Positions 45,124 through 54,144 are shown, counted from the first letter of the stretch. The stretch is DNA of 64,000 nt from Blastococcus tunisiensis (GCF_900112815.1 NZ_FOND01000021.1:1-64000); one strand, 5' to 3'. Numbers and translations are program-made. The notes: generated by a model not told the origin, from the sequence alone.

Positions 45124-46743
45124 ATGCGCGGCCTGATGCAGGACACCCCACTGACCGTCGACGCGATCTTCCGGCACGTCGAGCAGCACTACGGCGACGG
45201 CACGATCGTCACCAACAACCCCGGGGGCGTGACCCGGGCGACCTACGCGGAGTGGGCCCAGCGCACCCGCAAGCTCGGCGGGGTCCTGGACACCCTGGGC
45301 ATCAGCGCCGACGGCCGGGTCGGCACGTTCGGCTGGAACAGCCAGCGCCACCTGGAGCTGTACTTCGCCGCGCCCTGCACCGGCCGGGTGCTGCACACGC
45401 TCAACGTGCGGCTCTTCCCGGAGCAGCTGACCTACATCGCCAACCACGCCGAGGACGAGGTCATCTTCGTCGACCGCAGCGTCCTGCCCCTCCTGTGGCC
45501 GCTGATCGACACCATGAAGACGGTCCGGCAGGTCGTGATCATGGACGACGGCACGGACAACGAGATCCCCGACGACCCCCGGGTCCTCGACTACGAGACG
45601 CTGCTGGCCGACGCCGAGCCGGTCGAGTTCCACGTCGAGGACGAGGGCCTGGCCGCGTCGATGTGCTACACGAGCGGCACCACCGGCAACCCCAAGGGCG
45701 TCGTCTACTCCCACCGCTCGACGTTCCTGCACACGATGGGCGTCCTGATGCCCAACGCCTTCGGGCTGGGCATCCGCGACGTCGCGATGCCGGTCGTGCC
45801 GATGTTCCACGCCAACGCCTGGGGGATCGCGCAGGCCGCGCCCGCCGCGGGGGCCTCGCTGGTCATGCCCGGCGCGCTCATGCAGCCGGAGGCTCTGGCG
45901 AAGCTGATCATCGACGAGGGCGTCACGTTCACCGCCGGCGTCCCGACCATCTGGCAGGGCGTGCTCCCCCACCTGGCCGGCAAGCCGCACAAGCTGCGCG
46001 ACATCGGCTGCGGCGGCTCCGCCGTCCCGAAGGCCCTGTCGGAGGCCTACCGGGAGCAGGTCGGCATCCCGATCCTGCAGGCGTGGGGCATGACCGAGAC
46101 CCACCCGGTGGCCTCCTCCGGCATCCTGCCGCCGCGCTACGAGGACGTCGACGACGCGACCAAGGCGACTCAGCGGGCCCGCGCCGGCATCCCGTTCCTG
46201 GGTGTGGAGGCGCGGATCGTCGACGCCGACACCCTCGAGCCGCAGCCGTGGGACGACAAGGCCACCGGCGAGCTGCAGGTGCGCGGGCCGTGGTGCGCGA
46301 AGGACTACTACAACCCCGACGCCGGCGTGGAGCTCACCACCGCGGACGGCTGGATGAAGACCGGCGACGTCGCGGCGATGGACGAGTTCGGCTCCATCCG
46401 GATCGCCGACCGCACCAAGGACCTGATCAAGTCCGGCGGCGAGTGGATCAGCTCGGTCGACCTGGAGAACGCGATCATGAGCCACCCGGCGGTGAAGGAG
46501 GCCGCGGTCATCGGCATCCCGCACCCGAAGTGGGACGAGCGCCCGCTGGCCTGCGTCGTGGTCAAGGAGGGCGAGTCGGTGACCGAGGAGGAGATTCTCG
46601 AGCACCTCAAGCCGCTGGTGGCCAAGTGGTGGATGCCCGAGGCCGTGGAGTTCATCGACGAGGTGCCCAAGACCAGCGTCGGCAAGTTCTCGAAGAAGGA
46701 CCTGCGCAACCAGTTCGCGGAGTACGCGCTCCCCGAGGGCTGA
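45124..46743 (+). CDS. Long-chain-type fatty acyl-CoA synthetase (AMP-forming)
   Basis: A 539-residue ANL-superfamily ligase. The AMP-binding P-loop is YTSGTTGNPKG (about 181-191), AWGMTETHPV is motif A5, DGWMKTGDVAAMDEFGSIRIADRTKDLIKSGGEWIS spans A7-A8, and PKTSVGKFSKKDLR carries the catalytic Lys. The sequence favours FadD-like medium/long-chain acyl-CoA synthetases of actinobacteria. It activates fatty acids with ATP and CoA for degradation or lipid synthesis. ATG 45124. A family-B repeat follows. Confidence 0.93.
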   Translation: MRGLMQDTPLTVDAIFRHVEQHYGDGTIVTNNPGGVTRATYAEWAQRTRKLGGVLDTLGISADGRVGTFGWNSQRHLELYFAAPCTGRVLHTLNVRLFPEQLTYIANHAEDEVIFVDRSVLPLLWPLIDTMKTVRQVVIMDDGTDNEIPDDPRVLDYETLLADAEPVEFHVEDEGLAASMCYTSGTTGNPKGVVYSHRSTFLHTMGVLMPNAFGLGIRDVAMPVVPMFHANAWGIAQAAPAAGASLVMPGALMQPEALAKLIIDEGVTFTAGVPTIWQGVLPHLAGKPHKLRDIGCGGSAVPKALSEAYREQVGIPILQAWGMTETHPVASSGILPPRYEDVDDATKATQRARAGIPFLGVEARIVDADTLEPQPWDDKATGELQVRGPWCAKDYYNPDAGVELTTADGWMKTGDVAAMDEFGSIRIADRTKDLIKSGGEWISSVDLENAIMSHPAVKEAAVIGIPHPKWDERPLACVVVKEGESVTEEEILEHLKPLVAKWWMPEAVEFIDEVPKTSVGKFSKKDLRNQFAEYALPEG

Positions 46744-46755
46744 CGCCGCTCTCCC

Positions 46756-46822
46756 GTGTTGATCATCGGCGGGTGGCTGCGCCCGCCGGCGTGTCACCCG
46801 GCCACCCGCCGATGATCAACAC
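46756..46822. repeat. Repeat family B, copy 3 (22-bp perfect inverted repeat)
   Basis: GTGTTGATCATCGGCGGGTGGC (46756-46777) pairs perfectly with 46801-46822 across a 23-base loop. It begins 13 bp after the acyl-CoA synthetase stop and ends 30 bp before the next gene. Terminator use is likely. Confidence 0.75.
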
Positions 46823-46851
46823 GGCCGCGACCCCGCAGGTAGCCTGGGTGC

Positions 46852-47214
46852 ATGCAGCTCCTGTGCCCGAAATGCCACAACGTGATGGCGCAGTACGAGC
46901 GCAACCGGGTGCTGGTCGACCAGTGCACCGAGTGCAAGGGGATCTTCCTCGACCGCGGTGAGCTGGAGAACCTCGTGGCGGCCGAGCGGGCCGTCAACGA
47001 CGTCGAGGACGGCCGCCCGGTCGTGCCCCCGCCGACGGCGGCCGCACCCCCGCCCATCCGCGACCCCTACGACCGGGACCCGCGCTACTACGGCGAGCAC
47101 CGCTACGACGAGCGCTACTACGGCCGCGGCTACGAGCAGCAGCGGGGCTACGACGAGAAGTACGCCAAGAAGAAGCGCCGCAAGAGCATCCTCGAAGAGC
47201 TCCTCGACTTCTAG
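46852..47214 (+). CDS. Small zf-TFIIB-type zinc-ribbon protein
   Basis: A 120-residue protein. A treble-clef zinc ribbon has CPKC at residues 5-8 and CTEC at 25-28, followed by KGIFLDRGELENLV, as in the zf-TFIIB family. A Pro-rich linker leads to a Tyr/Arg/Asp-rich tail (RDPRYYGEHRYDERYYGRGY) and a basic end (KKKRRKS). The tail looks disordered and possibly nucleic-acid binding. Function is unknown. Confidence 0.85.
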   Translation: MQLLCPKCHNVMAQYERNRVLVDQCTECKGIFLDRGELENLVAAERAVNDVEDGRPVVPPPTAAAPPPIRDPYDRDPRYYGEHRYDERYYGRGYEQQRGYDEKYAKKKRRKSILEELLDF

Positions 47215-47219
47215 AAGGA

Positions 47220-47269
47220 CCCCGCTGCCCCCTCCTCTCGCAAGCTCGAGGCGGGACCCTGCAGCGGGG
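47220..47269. terminator. Hairpin between convergent zinc-ribbon and rhodanese genes
   Basis: CCCCGCTGC (47220-47228) pairs with GCAGCGGGG (47261-47269) a few bases after the zinc-ribbon stop. The gap to the convergent rhodanese stop is about 20 bp. It probably serves both genes. Confidence 0.6.
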
Positions 47270-47291
47270 CCGCTCCAGCACGTCACCAGGC

Positions 47292-47621
47292 TCAGCGGAC
47301 GAAGGGCGGCTGGCCGGTCTCGCTGACCATGGGCTTGCCGGCCGCCTCCCAGCCGCCCATCCCCTCGGCGACGTTCACCGCGTCGAACCCGTTCTGGTTC
47401 AGCCAGGCAGCGACCCGCGCCGACCGGCCGCCGCTGCGGCAGGTGACGTAGAGCGGATCGGCCTCGGGGAGGTCGTCGAGCCGGGCCGGGACGTCGCCCA
47501 TCGGGATGTGGGTCGCCCCCTCGACGTGGCCGTGCACCCACTCGTCGTCCTCCCGGACGTCGAGGATCACGGCGTCCTCGGGCAGCTCGCTGACAGAGAC
47601 GGTCGGAACCTGCTGCGGCAT
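47292..47621 (-). CDS. Rhodanese-domain protein
   Basis: A 109-residue single-domain rhodanese. The active loop is CRSGGRSARVA with catalytic Cys61, and the domain opens with DAVILDVREDDEWVHGHVEGATHIPMGD. It is a cytoplasmic sulfur-transfer or persulfide carrier of GlpE type. The ATG at 47621 follows GGAG by six bases and is preferred to ATG 47633. No sulfur-acceptor gene is adjacent. Confidence 0.9.
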   Translation of the reverse strand: MPQQVPTVSVSELPEDAVILDVREDDEWVHGHVEGATHIPMGDVPARLDDLPEADPLYVTCRSGGRSARVAAWLNQNGFDAVNVAEGMGGWEAAGKPMVSETGQPPFVR

Positions 47622-47680
47622 CACGCGCTCCATCGTGGCATGCGTGAGCCCGTCGGCCCGCACTGCGAGGATGGACGGCG

Positions 47681-48205
47681 ATGACCACGACCACGACCAC
47701 GACCCCGTCCCCGGTGCGCGAGCCGGCCTGGCCGCTGTCCCGCTCGGCGATCGGGCTGTGGGTGACCGAGAGCGTGATCAGCTCGGTGTTCCTCGGCATG
47801 GGGTTGGCCGCGTTCCTGATCTTCGTGCCGGCCGAGCCCGGCACCCCGCTCCCGGTGCTGCGGTGGGTCGTCCCCGTGCTGTACGCCGTGTACGTGGTGC
47901 TCGCCGTCGGTGTCCGCCCGTGGGTGCGCTTCCGGGTGCACCGCTGGGAGATCACGGACGAGGCGGTCTACACCCTCACCGGCTGGCTGACCCGCACCTG
48001 GACGCTGGTGCCGATCTCCCGCATCCAGACCGTCGACGTCACCCGCGGCGTGCTCCAGCAGATGTTCGGGCTGTCGACGGTCGCGGTCATGACGGCGTCC
48101 TCGCAGGGCACCGTGCAGGTCTGGCACCTGGAGGCCGACGTCGCCCAGCAGGTCGCCGACGACCTCGCGCACCGGGCCGAGCAGGTCCGCGACCAGGCCA
48201 CGTGA
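47681..48205 (+). CDS. PH (bPH2/YdbS-like) domain membrane protein
   Basis: A 174-residue protein with a Thr-rich start, two TM helices (about 25-85) and a bacterial PH domain (about 95-165, HRWEITDEAVYTLTGWLTRTWTLVPISRIQTVDVTRGVLQQMFGL). The YdbS/YdbT pair is conserved in Gram-positive bacteria and has been linked in Bacillus to bacteriocin or antimicrobial resistance. Its stop overlaps the GTG of the YdbT-like partner. Confidence 0.88.
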   Translation: MTTTTTTTPSPVREPAWPLSRSAIGLWVTESVISSVFLGMGLAAFLIFVPAEPGTPLPVLRWVVPVLYAVYVVLAVGVRPWVRFRVHRWEITDEAVYTLTGWLTRTWTLVPISRIQTVDVTRGVLQQMFGLSTVAVMTASSQGTVQVWHLEADVAQQVADDLAHRAEQVRDQAT

Positions 48206-49743
48206 CCGGGCCGACGGAGCCGGCCACGCCCCCACCGGCCACGCCCCCACCGGCCGCGCCCCCACCGGCCACGCCCCCACCGGTGCCCCGACCGCCCGAC
48301 ACCGGGCGGCGCACCTCCCCACTCGTCGTGCTGGTGCACACGGTGACCTTCCGGCAGGCCCGGCAGTTCGTCCCGGCGGTCATCCCGATCGTCGCGGCCA
48401 CCGGCCTGGGCGGTGGGGCGTGGACGGTCGCGGCGCTCGTCGTCGGCGTCACGCTGCTGTCGCTGGGCACCGCCGCGCTGGGCTGGTGGCGCTTCCGCTA
48501 CGCCGACGGCCCGGCGTCCGTCGTCGTCACCCGGGGGCTGCTGTCCCGGTCGGTGCGCACCGTCCCCAACGACCGCATCCGGGGCGTCGAGGTCGAGACG
48601 CCGCTGCTGCACCGGCTGCTCGGGCTAGTGCGGGTGCGCATCGACGCCGCGGCCGGGGCGGTCAACGGCAAGGACGAGGAGCTCGTCATCGACGGGGTCC
48701 CGCGCGCCGAGGGCGACCGGCTGCGCGCCGCCGTCCTCACCCACCGGTCCGGGCCGGTCGCCGAGGAGGGCGCCGAACCGGCGGCGGAGGAGGAGTTCGC
48801 CCGCTTCGACAACCGCTGGCTGTTCTACGCCCCGCTGGTCGGCAGCTACCTGGCCGTGCCCCTGGCCGGGGTGGGTGCGCTGTTCCGGCTGGCCCAGGAG
48901 CTGCCCGCTCGCTTCCAGCCGGACATCGACGGCGTGCAGATCAGCGGCGTAGGGGCACTGCTCGCCGTCCTCGCGGTCGCCCTGGTGCTGCTCGTCGCGG
49001 GGTCGGTCATCGGTGCCGCCGTCGTCAACTGGGGCTTCCGGCTCACCCGGCGCGGCGGCTCCCTGGTCGCCGCACGCGGTCTGGTCACCCGCCGGCACAC
49101 CGAGCTGGAGATCGACCGGATCCGCGGCTGGACCCTGTCGGAGGGGCTGGGCATGCGCTGGGTGCGGGCCGCACGGGCCGGCGCCCTGGTCACCGGCCTC
49201 GGGGACGCCGCCCGCCGCGGCCAGCTGCTCCCGCTGGGGCCGCGCGAGGAGGCCCGCGCGCTCGGCATCCGCCTGGTCCCCGAGCCCGGGCCGCTGCGGC
49301 CGCACCCCCCGGCCGCGCGCCGGCGCCGGATCGTCCGCGCCGTCACCGCCGGGCTGCTGGTCACCGCGGCCGGTGCGGTCACGACGCCGCTGCTGGGCTG
49401 GTGGTGGGTCCTGGTGGCCGGCCTGGTCCTCCTCGTCCTGGGCGTGCCCCTGGGTCTCGGCCGCTATGCCGCCCTCGGTCACGCCAGCGGCGAGGGGTCG
49501 TTCTCCGTCCGCAGCGGCTGGCTGGTGCGCGAGCAGGCCGTGCTCCAGGACCGCGCCGTCGTCGGCTGGCAGGTGCGGCAGTCGCCGTTCCAGCGACGGG
49601 CCGGCCTGGCCACGGTCGTCGCCTGCGTCGGCGCCGGCAGCGGTGGCTACGCCGCCGTCGACATGGCCGCCGACGAGGTCGGCGCGTTCACCGCCGCGGC
49701 CTCCGACCAGTGGGCGAGGACCTTCAGCGCGCGAGCGGAGTGA
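48202..49743 (+). CDS. PH (bPH2/YdbT-like) domain membrane protein
   Basis: A 513-residue protein. The N terminus has a Pro/Ala/Thr repeat encoded by a 15-bp direct repeat (about 48225-48290). Three PH-type domains alternate with TM pairs. PH1 holds VVVTRGLLSRSVRTVPNDRIRGVEVETPLLHRLLGL, PH2 ARGLVTRRHTELEIDRIRGWTLSEGLGMRW, and PH3 VRSGWLVREQAVLQDRAVVGWQVRQSPFQRRAGL. This is the usual YdbT layout. The GTG overlaps the previous stop (GTGA), so the two subunits are made together. The 3' end overlaps the convergent MutL-like gene by 20 bp. Confidence 0.88.
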   Translation: MTGPTEPATPPPATPPPAAPPPATPPPVPRPPDTGRRTSPLVVLVHTVTFRQARQFVPAVIPIVAATGLGGGAWTVAALVVGVTLLSLGTAALGWWRFRYADGPASVVVTRGLLSRSVRTVPNDRIRGVEVETPLLHRLLGLVRVRIDAAAGAVNGKDEELVIDGVPRAEGDRLRAAVLTHRSGPVAEEGAEPAAEEEFARFDNRWLFYAPLVGSYLAVPLAGVGALFRLAQELPARFQPDIDGVQISGVGALLAVLAVALVLLVAGSVIGAAVVNWGFRLTRRGGSLVAARGLVTRRHTELEIDRIRGWTLSEGLGMRWVRAARAGALVTGLGDAARRGQLLPLGPREEARALGIRLVPEPGPLRPHPPAARRRRIVRAVTAGLLVTAAGAVTTPLLGWWWVLVAGLVLLVLGVPLGLGRYAALGHASGEGSFSVRSGWLVREQAVLQDRAVVGWQVRQSPFQRRAGLATVVACVGAGSGGYAAVDMAADEVGAFTAAASDQWARTFSARAE

Positions 49744-51028
49744 CCCTCGGGGCGGCCAGCAGATCCTGGGCCAGCGCCGCGGCCGCCACGGGGTGGTCGC
49801 CCGCCAGCAGCCCGACGGCGGCCAGCACGTACCGCCGGTCGACGACCACCGCCTTGCCGTCCAGCACGCTCCCCGCGCCGCCGGCGTCCTCGGCCAGCCG
49901 GGCGAGCACCTGGTCCACCGCCGCCGGGTCGGCGTGCCGGAAGACGCCGCCGGACAGCACCACCAGCCGGGCCGACCGCGCACTGGCGCCACCCGGGCCG
50001 TAGGCCGCCTCGGCACGCAGGTGCCGGCGCAGCGCCACGGTGGCGGCCGCCTCTGCCAGGGCCAGCGGGTCGTCGCCGGGCCCGGTCAGCCCCTCGGCCA
50101 CGGCAGCCGCCCGCAGCGCGTCCACACTCCACGAGACGCCGAGGTCGCCCTCCACCGTCCGGCGACGGGCGGGCACACCGACCGCCTCGCGGCCCAGCGT
50201 CGCCTGCTCGGCGTCCGGGTCGGGCACGCAGTACACGTCGGTGGTCGCCCCGCCCACGTCCAGCGCCACCACGGAGACCTCCGCCGGGGCGAGCGCCCGG
50301 GCCAGCACGGTCACGCCCTCCAGGACGGCGTCCGGGGTGACCGCACGCACCCAGGACCGCAGCCGCGGATCGGCCGACAGCCGGTCGCCGCCGATCACGT
50401 GTTCCAGGAACACCGTGCGGATCGCCGCCCGCGCCGACTCCGGCGCCAGCCGGCCGATGTCGGGCAGCACGTTGCCCGCCTCGTGCACCGGCAGCCCGCC
50501 CGCGCGCAGCACGGCCGCGACCTCGTCCCGCACGGCGGCGTTCCCGGCCAGCACGACCGGCACCGACCACGGAGGGCCCCCACGGCCTCCCGCACCGGTA
50601 CCCGGTGATACGGCCGACGAGGCCAGCGCCGTTGCGTTGGCCCGCAGCACCGACGCCTCGCCGCCGTCGGTGCCCCCGACCAGCAGGACGACGTCGGGCT
50701 CCGCCGCCCGGAGCGCGGCCAGCCGGTCGGCGTCCAGCACCCCGGCGGCGACGTGCACGACCCGGGCGCCGGCCGACAGCGCGGCCCGGCGCCCGGCCTC
50801 GGCGCTGATCAGCTCCTCGTAGCCGACCACCGCCAGCCGCAGCCCCCCGCCGGCGCTGGAGCACGCCACGACCGGTGCCTCCGGGAAGCCCGCCGTCGCG
50901 TCCAGGACCCCGCGGACGACGTCGTCCAGGGTGGTGGGCGCCTGGGCGGTGGCCAGCAGCCGCCCGGAGGCATCGTCGACCAGCGCGGCCTTGGTGAACG
51001 TCGAGCCGATGTCGACGCACGCGATCAC
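49724..51028 (-). CDS. MutL-like (glutamate mutase L) ASKHA-fold protein
   Basis: A 434-residue ATPase-fold protein. The phosphate-1 motif is CVDIGSTFTKAALVD at the N terminus, and ALDVGGATTDVYCVPDP is the phosphate-2 motif. It matches the GlmL/MutL family, thought to reactivate B12-dependent mutases. No mutase subunit gene is seen here, so its partner is unknown. GTG 51028 places the ATPase motif at the very N terminus, as in the family, with an AGGGT site upstream; longer starts to 51073 are possible. Confidence 0.85.
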   Translation of the reverse strand: MIACVDIGSTFTKAALVDDASGRLLATAQAPTTLDDVVRGVLDATAGFPEAPVVACSSAGGGLRLAVVGYEELISAEAGRRAALSAGARVVHVAAGVLDADRLAALRAAEPDVVLLVGGTDGGEASVLRANATALASSAVSPGTGAGGRGGPPWSVPVVLAGNAAVRDEVAAVLRAGGLPVHEAGNVLPDIGRLAPESARAAIRTVFLEHVIGGDRLSADPRLRSWVRAVTPDAVLEGVTVLARALAPAEVSVVALDVGGATTDVYCVPDPDAEQATLGREAVGVPARRRTVEGDLGVSWSVDALRAAAVAEGLTGPGDDPLALAEAAATVALRRHLRAEAAYGPGGASARSARLVVLSGGVFRHADPAAVDQVLARLAEDAGGAGSVLDGKAVVVDRRYVLAAVGLLAGDHPVAAAALAQDLLAAPRVTPLAR

Positions 51029-51105
51029 CCGGCGGACCCTACCGATCCGGCCGTCCGCCCCCACCGACCTCACCGTCCGGTCGCCGACCCCGTGCTGCCG
51101 CGCGA

Positions 51106-51260
51106 GGTCGGCGACCCGTGCGCGAGGCCCGCGGCCGTCGGAGCCGCCGGGGTGAGGGCAGGCAGGCCTGGCCCGCGGGGGCCACGGGTCGGCCCCGGTG
51201 TGTCAGCCCCGGCGGGCAGAGCCAGGAGCGACCACCGCCGTCCGAGCCCCGAAGAAGGCC
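51106..51260 (+). promoter_or_regulatory. GC-rich leader before the Nramp gene, possibly structured
   Basis: The 235-bp gap before the Nramp start contains several potential helices: GGTGAGGG and GAGCGACCACC regions bracket GGGGCCACGGGTCGGCCCC and CCCCGGTGTGTCAGCCCCGGCGGG. It does not show the yybP-ykoY hallmarks. I could not match it to M-box or another known class. It is noted as an unassigned leader. Confidence 0.3.
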
Positions 51261-51263
51261 GCC

Positions 51264-52556
51264 GTGTACCTGTCCAAGACCGAGGCCGCCGTCCTCCCGC
51301 GCACGCTGGGCTCCGCCGCCCGGCCGACGCCACCGGCGGAGGGCACGCGTCGCATCTGGCCACTCCTGGGGCCGGCCTTCGTCGCCGCCGTGGCCTACGT
51401 CGACCCGGGCAACTTCGCGACGAACTTCTCCGGCGGCGCCTCGTTCGGGTACACGCTGCTCTGGGTCATCGTCGCGGCGAACCTCATGGCGATGCTGATC
51501 CAGTCGCTGACCGCGAAGCTCGGCCTGGCCACCGGGCGCGACCTCGCCACGCTCTGCCGGGAGCGGCTGCCCCGCCCGGTCACCCGTGGGCTCTGGCTGC
51601 AGGCCGAAGCGGTCGCCATCGCCACCGACCTGGCCGAGATCGTCGGCGGCGCCGTCGCGCTGTACCTGCTCTTCGGCGTCCCGCTGCCGGTGGGCGGGGT
51701 GATCACCGCGGTCGTCGCCTTCGGCCTGCTGGCCGCCCAGTCCCGCGGGCACCGCCCGTTCGAGCGGGTCATCACCGGGCTGCTGCTCGTCATCGGCCTG
51801 GGCTTCGCCTACACGCTGGTCGGCTCGGGGGTCGACGTCGCCGGCGCGGCGGCCGGCCTGGTGCCCTCCTTCGCCGGGCCCGAGAGCCTGATCCTCGCCA
51901 CCGGCATCCTCGGCGCGACGGTGATGCCGCACGTCATCTACGTGCACTCCGCGCTCACCCCGGGCCGGTACGGCGACGCCGTCACCGCCGGCCGGACGGC
52001 GACCGGACGGCGCCGCCTGCTGCGCGCGCAGCGCCTGGACGTGCTGCTGGCGATGGGGTTCGCCGGGCTGATCAACGCCGCGATGCTCGTCGTCGGCGCC
52101 CAGTTGTTCACCGGCACCGGCATGGACGGGTCGCTGGAGGCGGTGCACGCCGGGCTGGGCGAGCAGCTGGGCCGGGGCGCGGGCATCGCCTTCGGCATCG
52201 CCCTGCTGGCCGCCGGGTTCGCGTCGTCCTCGGTCGGCACGCACGCCGGTCAGGTGGTGATGGCCGGGTTCCTGCGCCGGTCGATCCCGGTCCTGCTGCG
52301 CCGGCTGGTCACGCTGGCGCCCGCGCTGCTGATCCTGCTGCTCGGTGTCGACCCCACGACCGCGCTCGTCTGGTCGCAGGTCGTGCTCTCCTTCGGCATC
52401 CCGTTCGCCCTCGTGCCGCTGCTGTGGCTGACCAGCCGGCGCGACGTCATGGGCGGCTGGGTGAACCGGCGCCGGACGACGGCCGTGGGTGCGGTCATCG
52501 CCGTCCTCATCATCGGCCTGAACCTGCACCTGCTGCTGGAGCTCACGCTGGGCTGA
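51264..52556 (+). CDS. mntH: Nramp-family divalent metal transporter
   Basis: A 430-residue transporter with 11 TM helices. The TM1 metal-site motif is AAVAYVDPGNFATN (DPGN), and TM6 has GATVMPHVIYVHSAL (MPH). Both are the Mn2+/Fe2+ ligands in Nramp proteins. It imports manganese or iron with protons. GTG 51264 with AAGAAGG upstream is preferred. The TM1 region reads GPAFVAAVAYVDPGN, with no selectivity Met visible next to it. Together with the riboswitch exporter and the Mn-catalase, it fits a manganese-using cell. Confidence 0.93.
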   Translation: MYLSKTEAAVLPRTLGSAARPTPPAEGTRRIWPLLGPAFVAAVAYVDPGNFATNFSGGASFGYTLLWVIVAANLMAMLIQSLTAKLGLATGRDLATLCRERLPRPVTRGLWLQAEAVAIATDLAEIVGGAVALYLLFGVPLPVGGVITAVVAFGLLAAQSRGHRPFERVITGLLLVIGLGFAYTLVGSGVDVAGAAAGLVPSFAGPESLILATGILGATVMPHVIYVHSALTPGRYGDAVTAGRTATGRRRLLRAQRLDVLLAMGFAGLINAAMLVVGAQLFTGTGMDGSLEAVHAGLGEQLGRGAGIAFGIALLAAGFASSSVGTHAGQVVMAGFLRRSIPVLLRRLVTLAPALLILLLGVDPTTALVWSQVVLSFGIPFALVPLLWLTSRRDVMGGWVNRRRTTAVGAVIAVLIIGLNLHLLLELTLG

Positions 52557-52564
52557 GCCGACCG

Positions 52565-53251
52565 TCACCCCTCGGCGCGCTGGTCGAGGCCCACCCGCCC
52601 GGCGAGGGCCGCCGCCTCCACCCGGCTGGCCACCCGCAGGCGCCGCAGCAGGTGGGCCACCAGCCGCTTCGCCGTCCGCTCGGAGACGTGCAGCGTGGTC
52701 GCGATGTCCACCGTCCCGGTGCCGGCCGCGACCAGCCGCCAGAGCCGGCGCTCGTCCGCGGTGAGCTGACCGGCGATCCCGTCGTCGCCCGAGGTCCCGC
52801 CGTGCTCGAGCAGGTGCCGCAGCAGCGGCTCCGGCAGCACCGACCACCCGTCGAGGACGGCGAGGAGCGGGCCGACGAGGGACTCCGGGTCGGCGGTCTT
52901 GGGCAGGAAGCCGGCCGCACCGGCGCGCAGGGCCTCCACGGCCGCGTGCTCGTCGGCCATCCCCGACATGGCCACGATCCGCACCGTGGGCGCCACGCGG
53001 CGGACGGCGGCGATCGCCCGGGAGCCGCCGGGCGGCGGCATCTGCACGTCGATGACGGCGACGTCGGCCCGGAACCGCTGCACCAGAGCAGCCGCCGCCG
53101 AGGCGTCGTCGGTGGCGGCCACGACCTGGACCCGCCCGCCGCTCACCTCGGGCAGGAGCAGGGTGAGCCCCCGGGTGAAAAGTGGGTGGTCGTCCACCAC
53201 AATCACGTCCAGAGGCCTCTGGCGTGAAACAACGGCGCCGTCCTCGCCCAT
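52565..53251 (-). CDS. NarL/LuxR-type response regulator
   Basis: A 228-residue regulator. The receiver domain has VIVVDDHPLFTRG and the phospho-acceptor Asp in VAVIDVQMPPPGG, with the conserved Lys in LPKTADPES. The C-terminal LuxR-like helix-turn-helix is LTADERRLWRLVAAGTGTVDIATTLHVSERTAKRLVAHLL, where the second helix carries KRLV rather than the usual KTHV. ATG 53251. It is divergent from a soluble kinase gene, probably its partner, and convergent with the Nramp gene. Confidence 0.9.
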   Translation of the reverse strand: MGEDGAVVSRQRPLDVIVVDDHPLFTRGLTLLLPEVSGGRVQVVAATDDASAAAALVQRFRADVAVIDVQMPPPGGSRAIAAVRRVAPTVRIVAMSGMADEHAAVEALRAGAAGFLPKTADPESLVGPLLAVLDGWSVLPEPLLRHLLEHGGTSGDDGIAGQLTADERRLWRLVAAGTGTVDIATTLHVSERTAKRLVAHLLRRLRVASRVEAAALAGRVGLDQRAEG

Positions 53252-53302
53252 GTTCTCCCGCCCGTCGGTGCGCCTCGGCGCGCTGGTCCCGCGGGGGCGG
53301 AG

Positions 53303-54043
53303 GTGCCCGTGATCCTGGCGCAACACACCTCACCGGCACGGTGGAGCGGATTCCTGCCCGCCGCGGTCCGCAGAGCCCGAGCCCGGCTGCGCCGTGGGGG
53401 TGCTCGTGCGGCCGAGCCGGAACGGCCCAGCTCCGAGGACGTCCTGGTCCGGGCGCTGTGCCACGACATGCGTGGCTCCCTGGCGTGCCTGGAGAGCGCG
53501 CTCCGCCACCTCGGGCGCACCGATCCGGCGCTGTCCGACGTCCTCGAGCTGGCACAGGCCCAGGCCGCCCACCTCACCTCGCTGCTGCGCACCGCGGAGG
53601 TCACCGGTGGTGCGGCGCCCCGGCGTCCGCGGGACGGCCAGCGGCTGACGGATGTGCTGGCCGCCTCCGTCGCCGCGTCCGGGCTGCCGCGCGCCCAGCT
53701 GACCGTGGACCTCGACGAGACCTCCGAGCACGTGCTGGTGGGGGACGCCCGGCTCCAGCGCATCCTGGTCAACCTCCTGGAGAACGCCCACCGGCACGGC
53801 AGGGGCGCCCCCGTGCACCTGGGCGTCACCAGCGGCGGTGGCTGGGTGGAGTGCGCCGTCACCCAGGCGGGGGTCCCCGCGCAGCTGGTGATCGGCCATC
53901 TGACGACGACGCGCCCGCCCGCCGACCTCACCGGACTCGGGCTGTGGTCGGTGCAGCAGCAGGTGCGGCAACTGGGCGGCTGGATCGTGTGGGAGGAGCA
54001 CGGCGGCGCGCTCACCCTCCGGGTCCAGCTCCCCGACCACTGA
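53303..54043 (+). CDS. Soluble sensor histidine kinase, degenerate ATP lid
   Basis: A 246-residue protein with no TM segment or sensory domain. A short basic N terminus precedes the H-box, ALCHDMRGSLACLESALRHLG (His at about residue 53). HATPase N-box is LQRILVNLLENAHRHG, and GLGLWSVQQQVRQLGGWIVWEE is the G2 region. The G1 box DxGxG is not seen: that place reads ECAVTQAGVPAQ. It may bind ATP weakly or act as a phosphotransfer or scaffold protein. It is followed by the Mn-catalase gene 101 bp downstream on the same strand. GTG 53309 is an alternative start. Confidence 0.8.
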   Translation: MPVILAQHTSPARWSGFLPAAVRRARARLRRGGARAAEPERPSSEDVLVRALCHDMRGSLACLESALRHLGRTDPALSDVLELAQAQAAHLTSLLRTAEVTGGAAPRRPRDGQRLTDVLAASVAASGLPRAQLTVDLDETSEHVLVGDARLQRILVNLLENAHRHGRGAPVHLGVTSGGGWVECAVTQAGVPAQLVIGHLTTTRPPADLTGLGLWSVQQQVRQLGGWIVWEEHGGALTLRVQLPDH

Positions 54044-54144
54044 TTGGCACCGGGGGGCCACCGGACGGCACGGGTAGGCCAGGGCGGGCGGGCAGAAGGT
54101 CGGTGTGCCCGCGAGCGCGGGCGCTTCGACGCAGAGGAGGACCC

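Noticed and set aside
51106-51260. M-box or second manganese riboswitch before the Nramp gene
   Set aside because: The GGGGAGTAG and GGGCGAGACC motifs are absent and M-box core motifs could not be lined up with confidence, so it is listed only as an unassigned leader.
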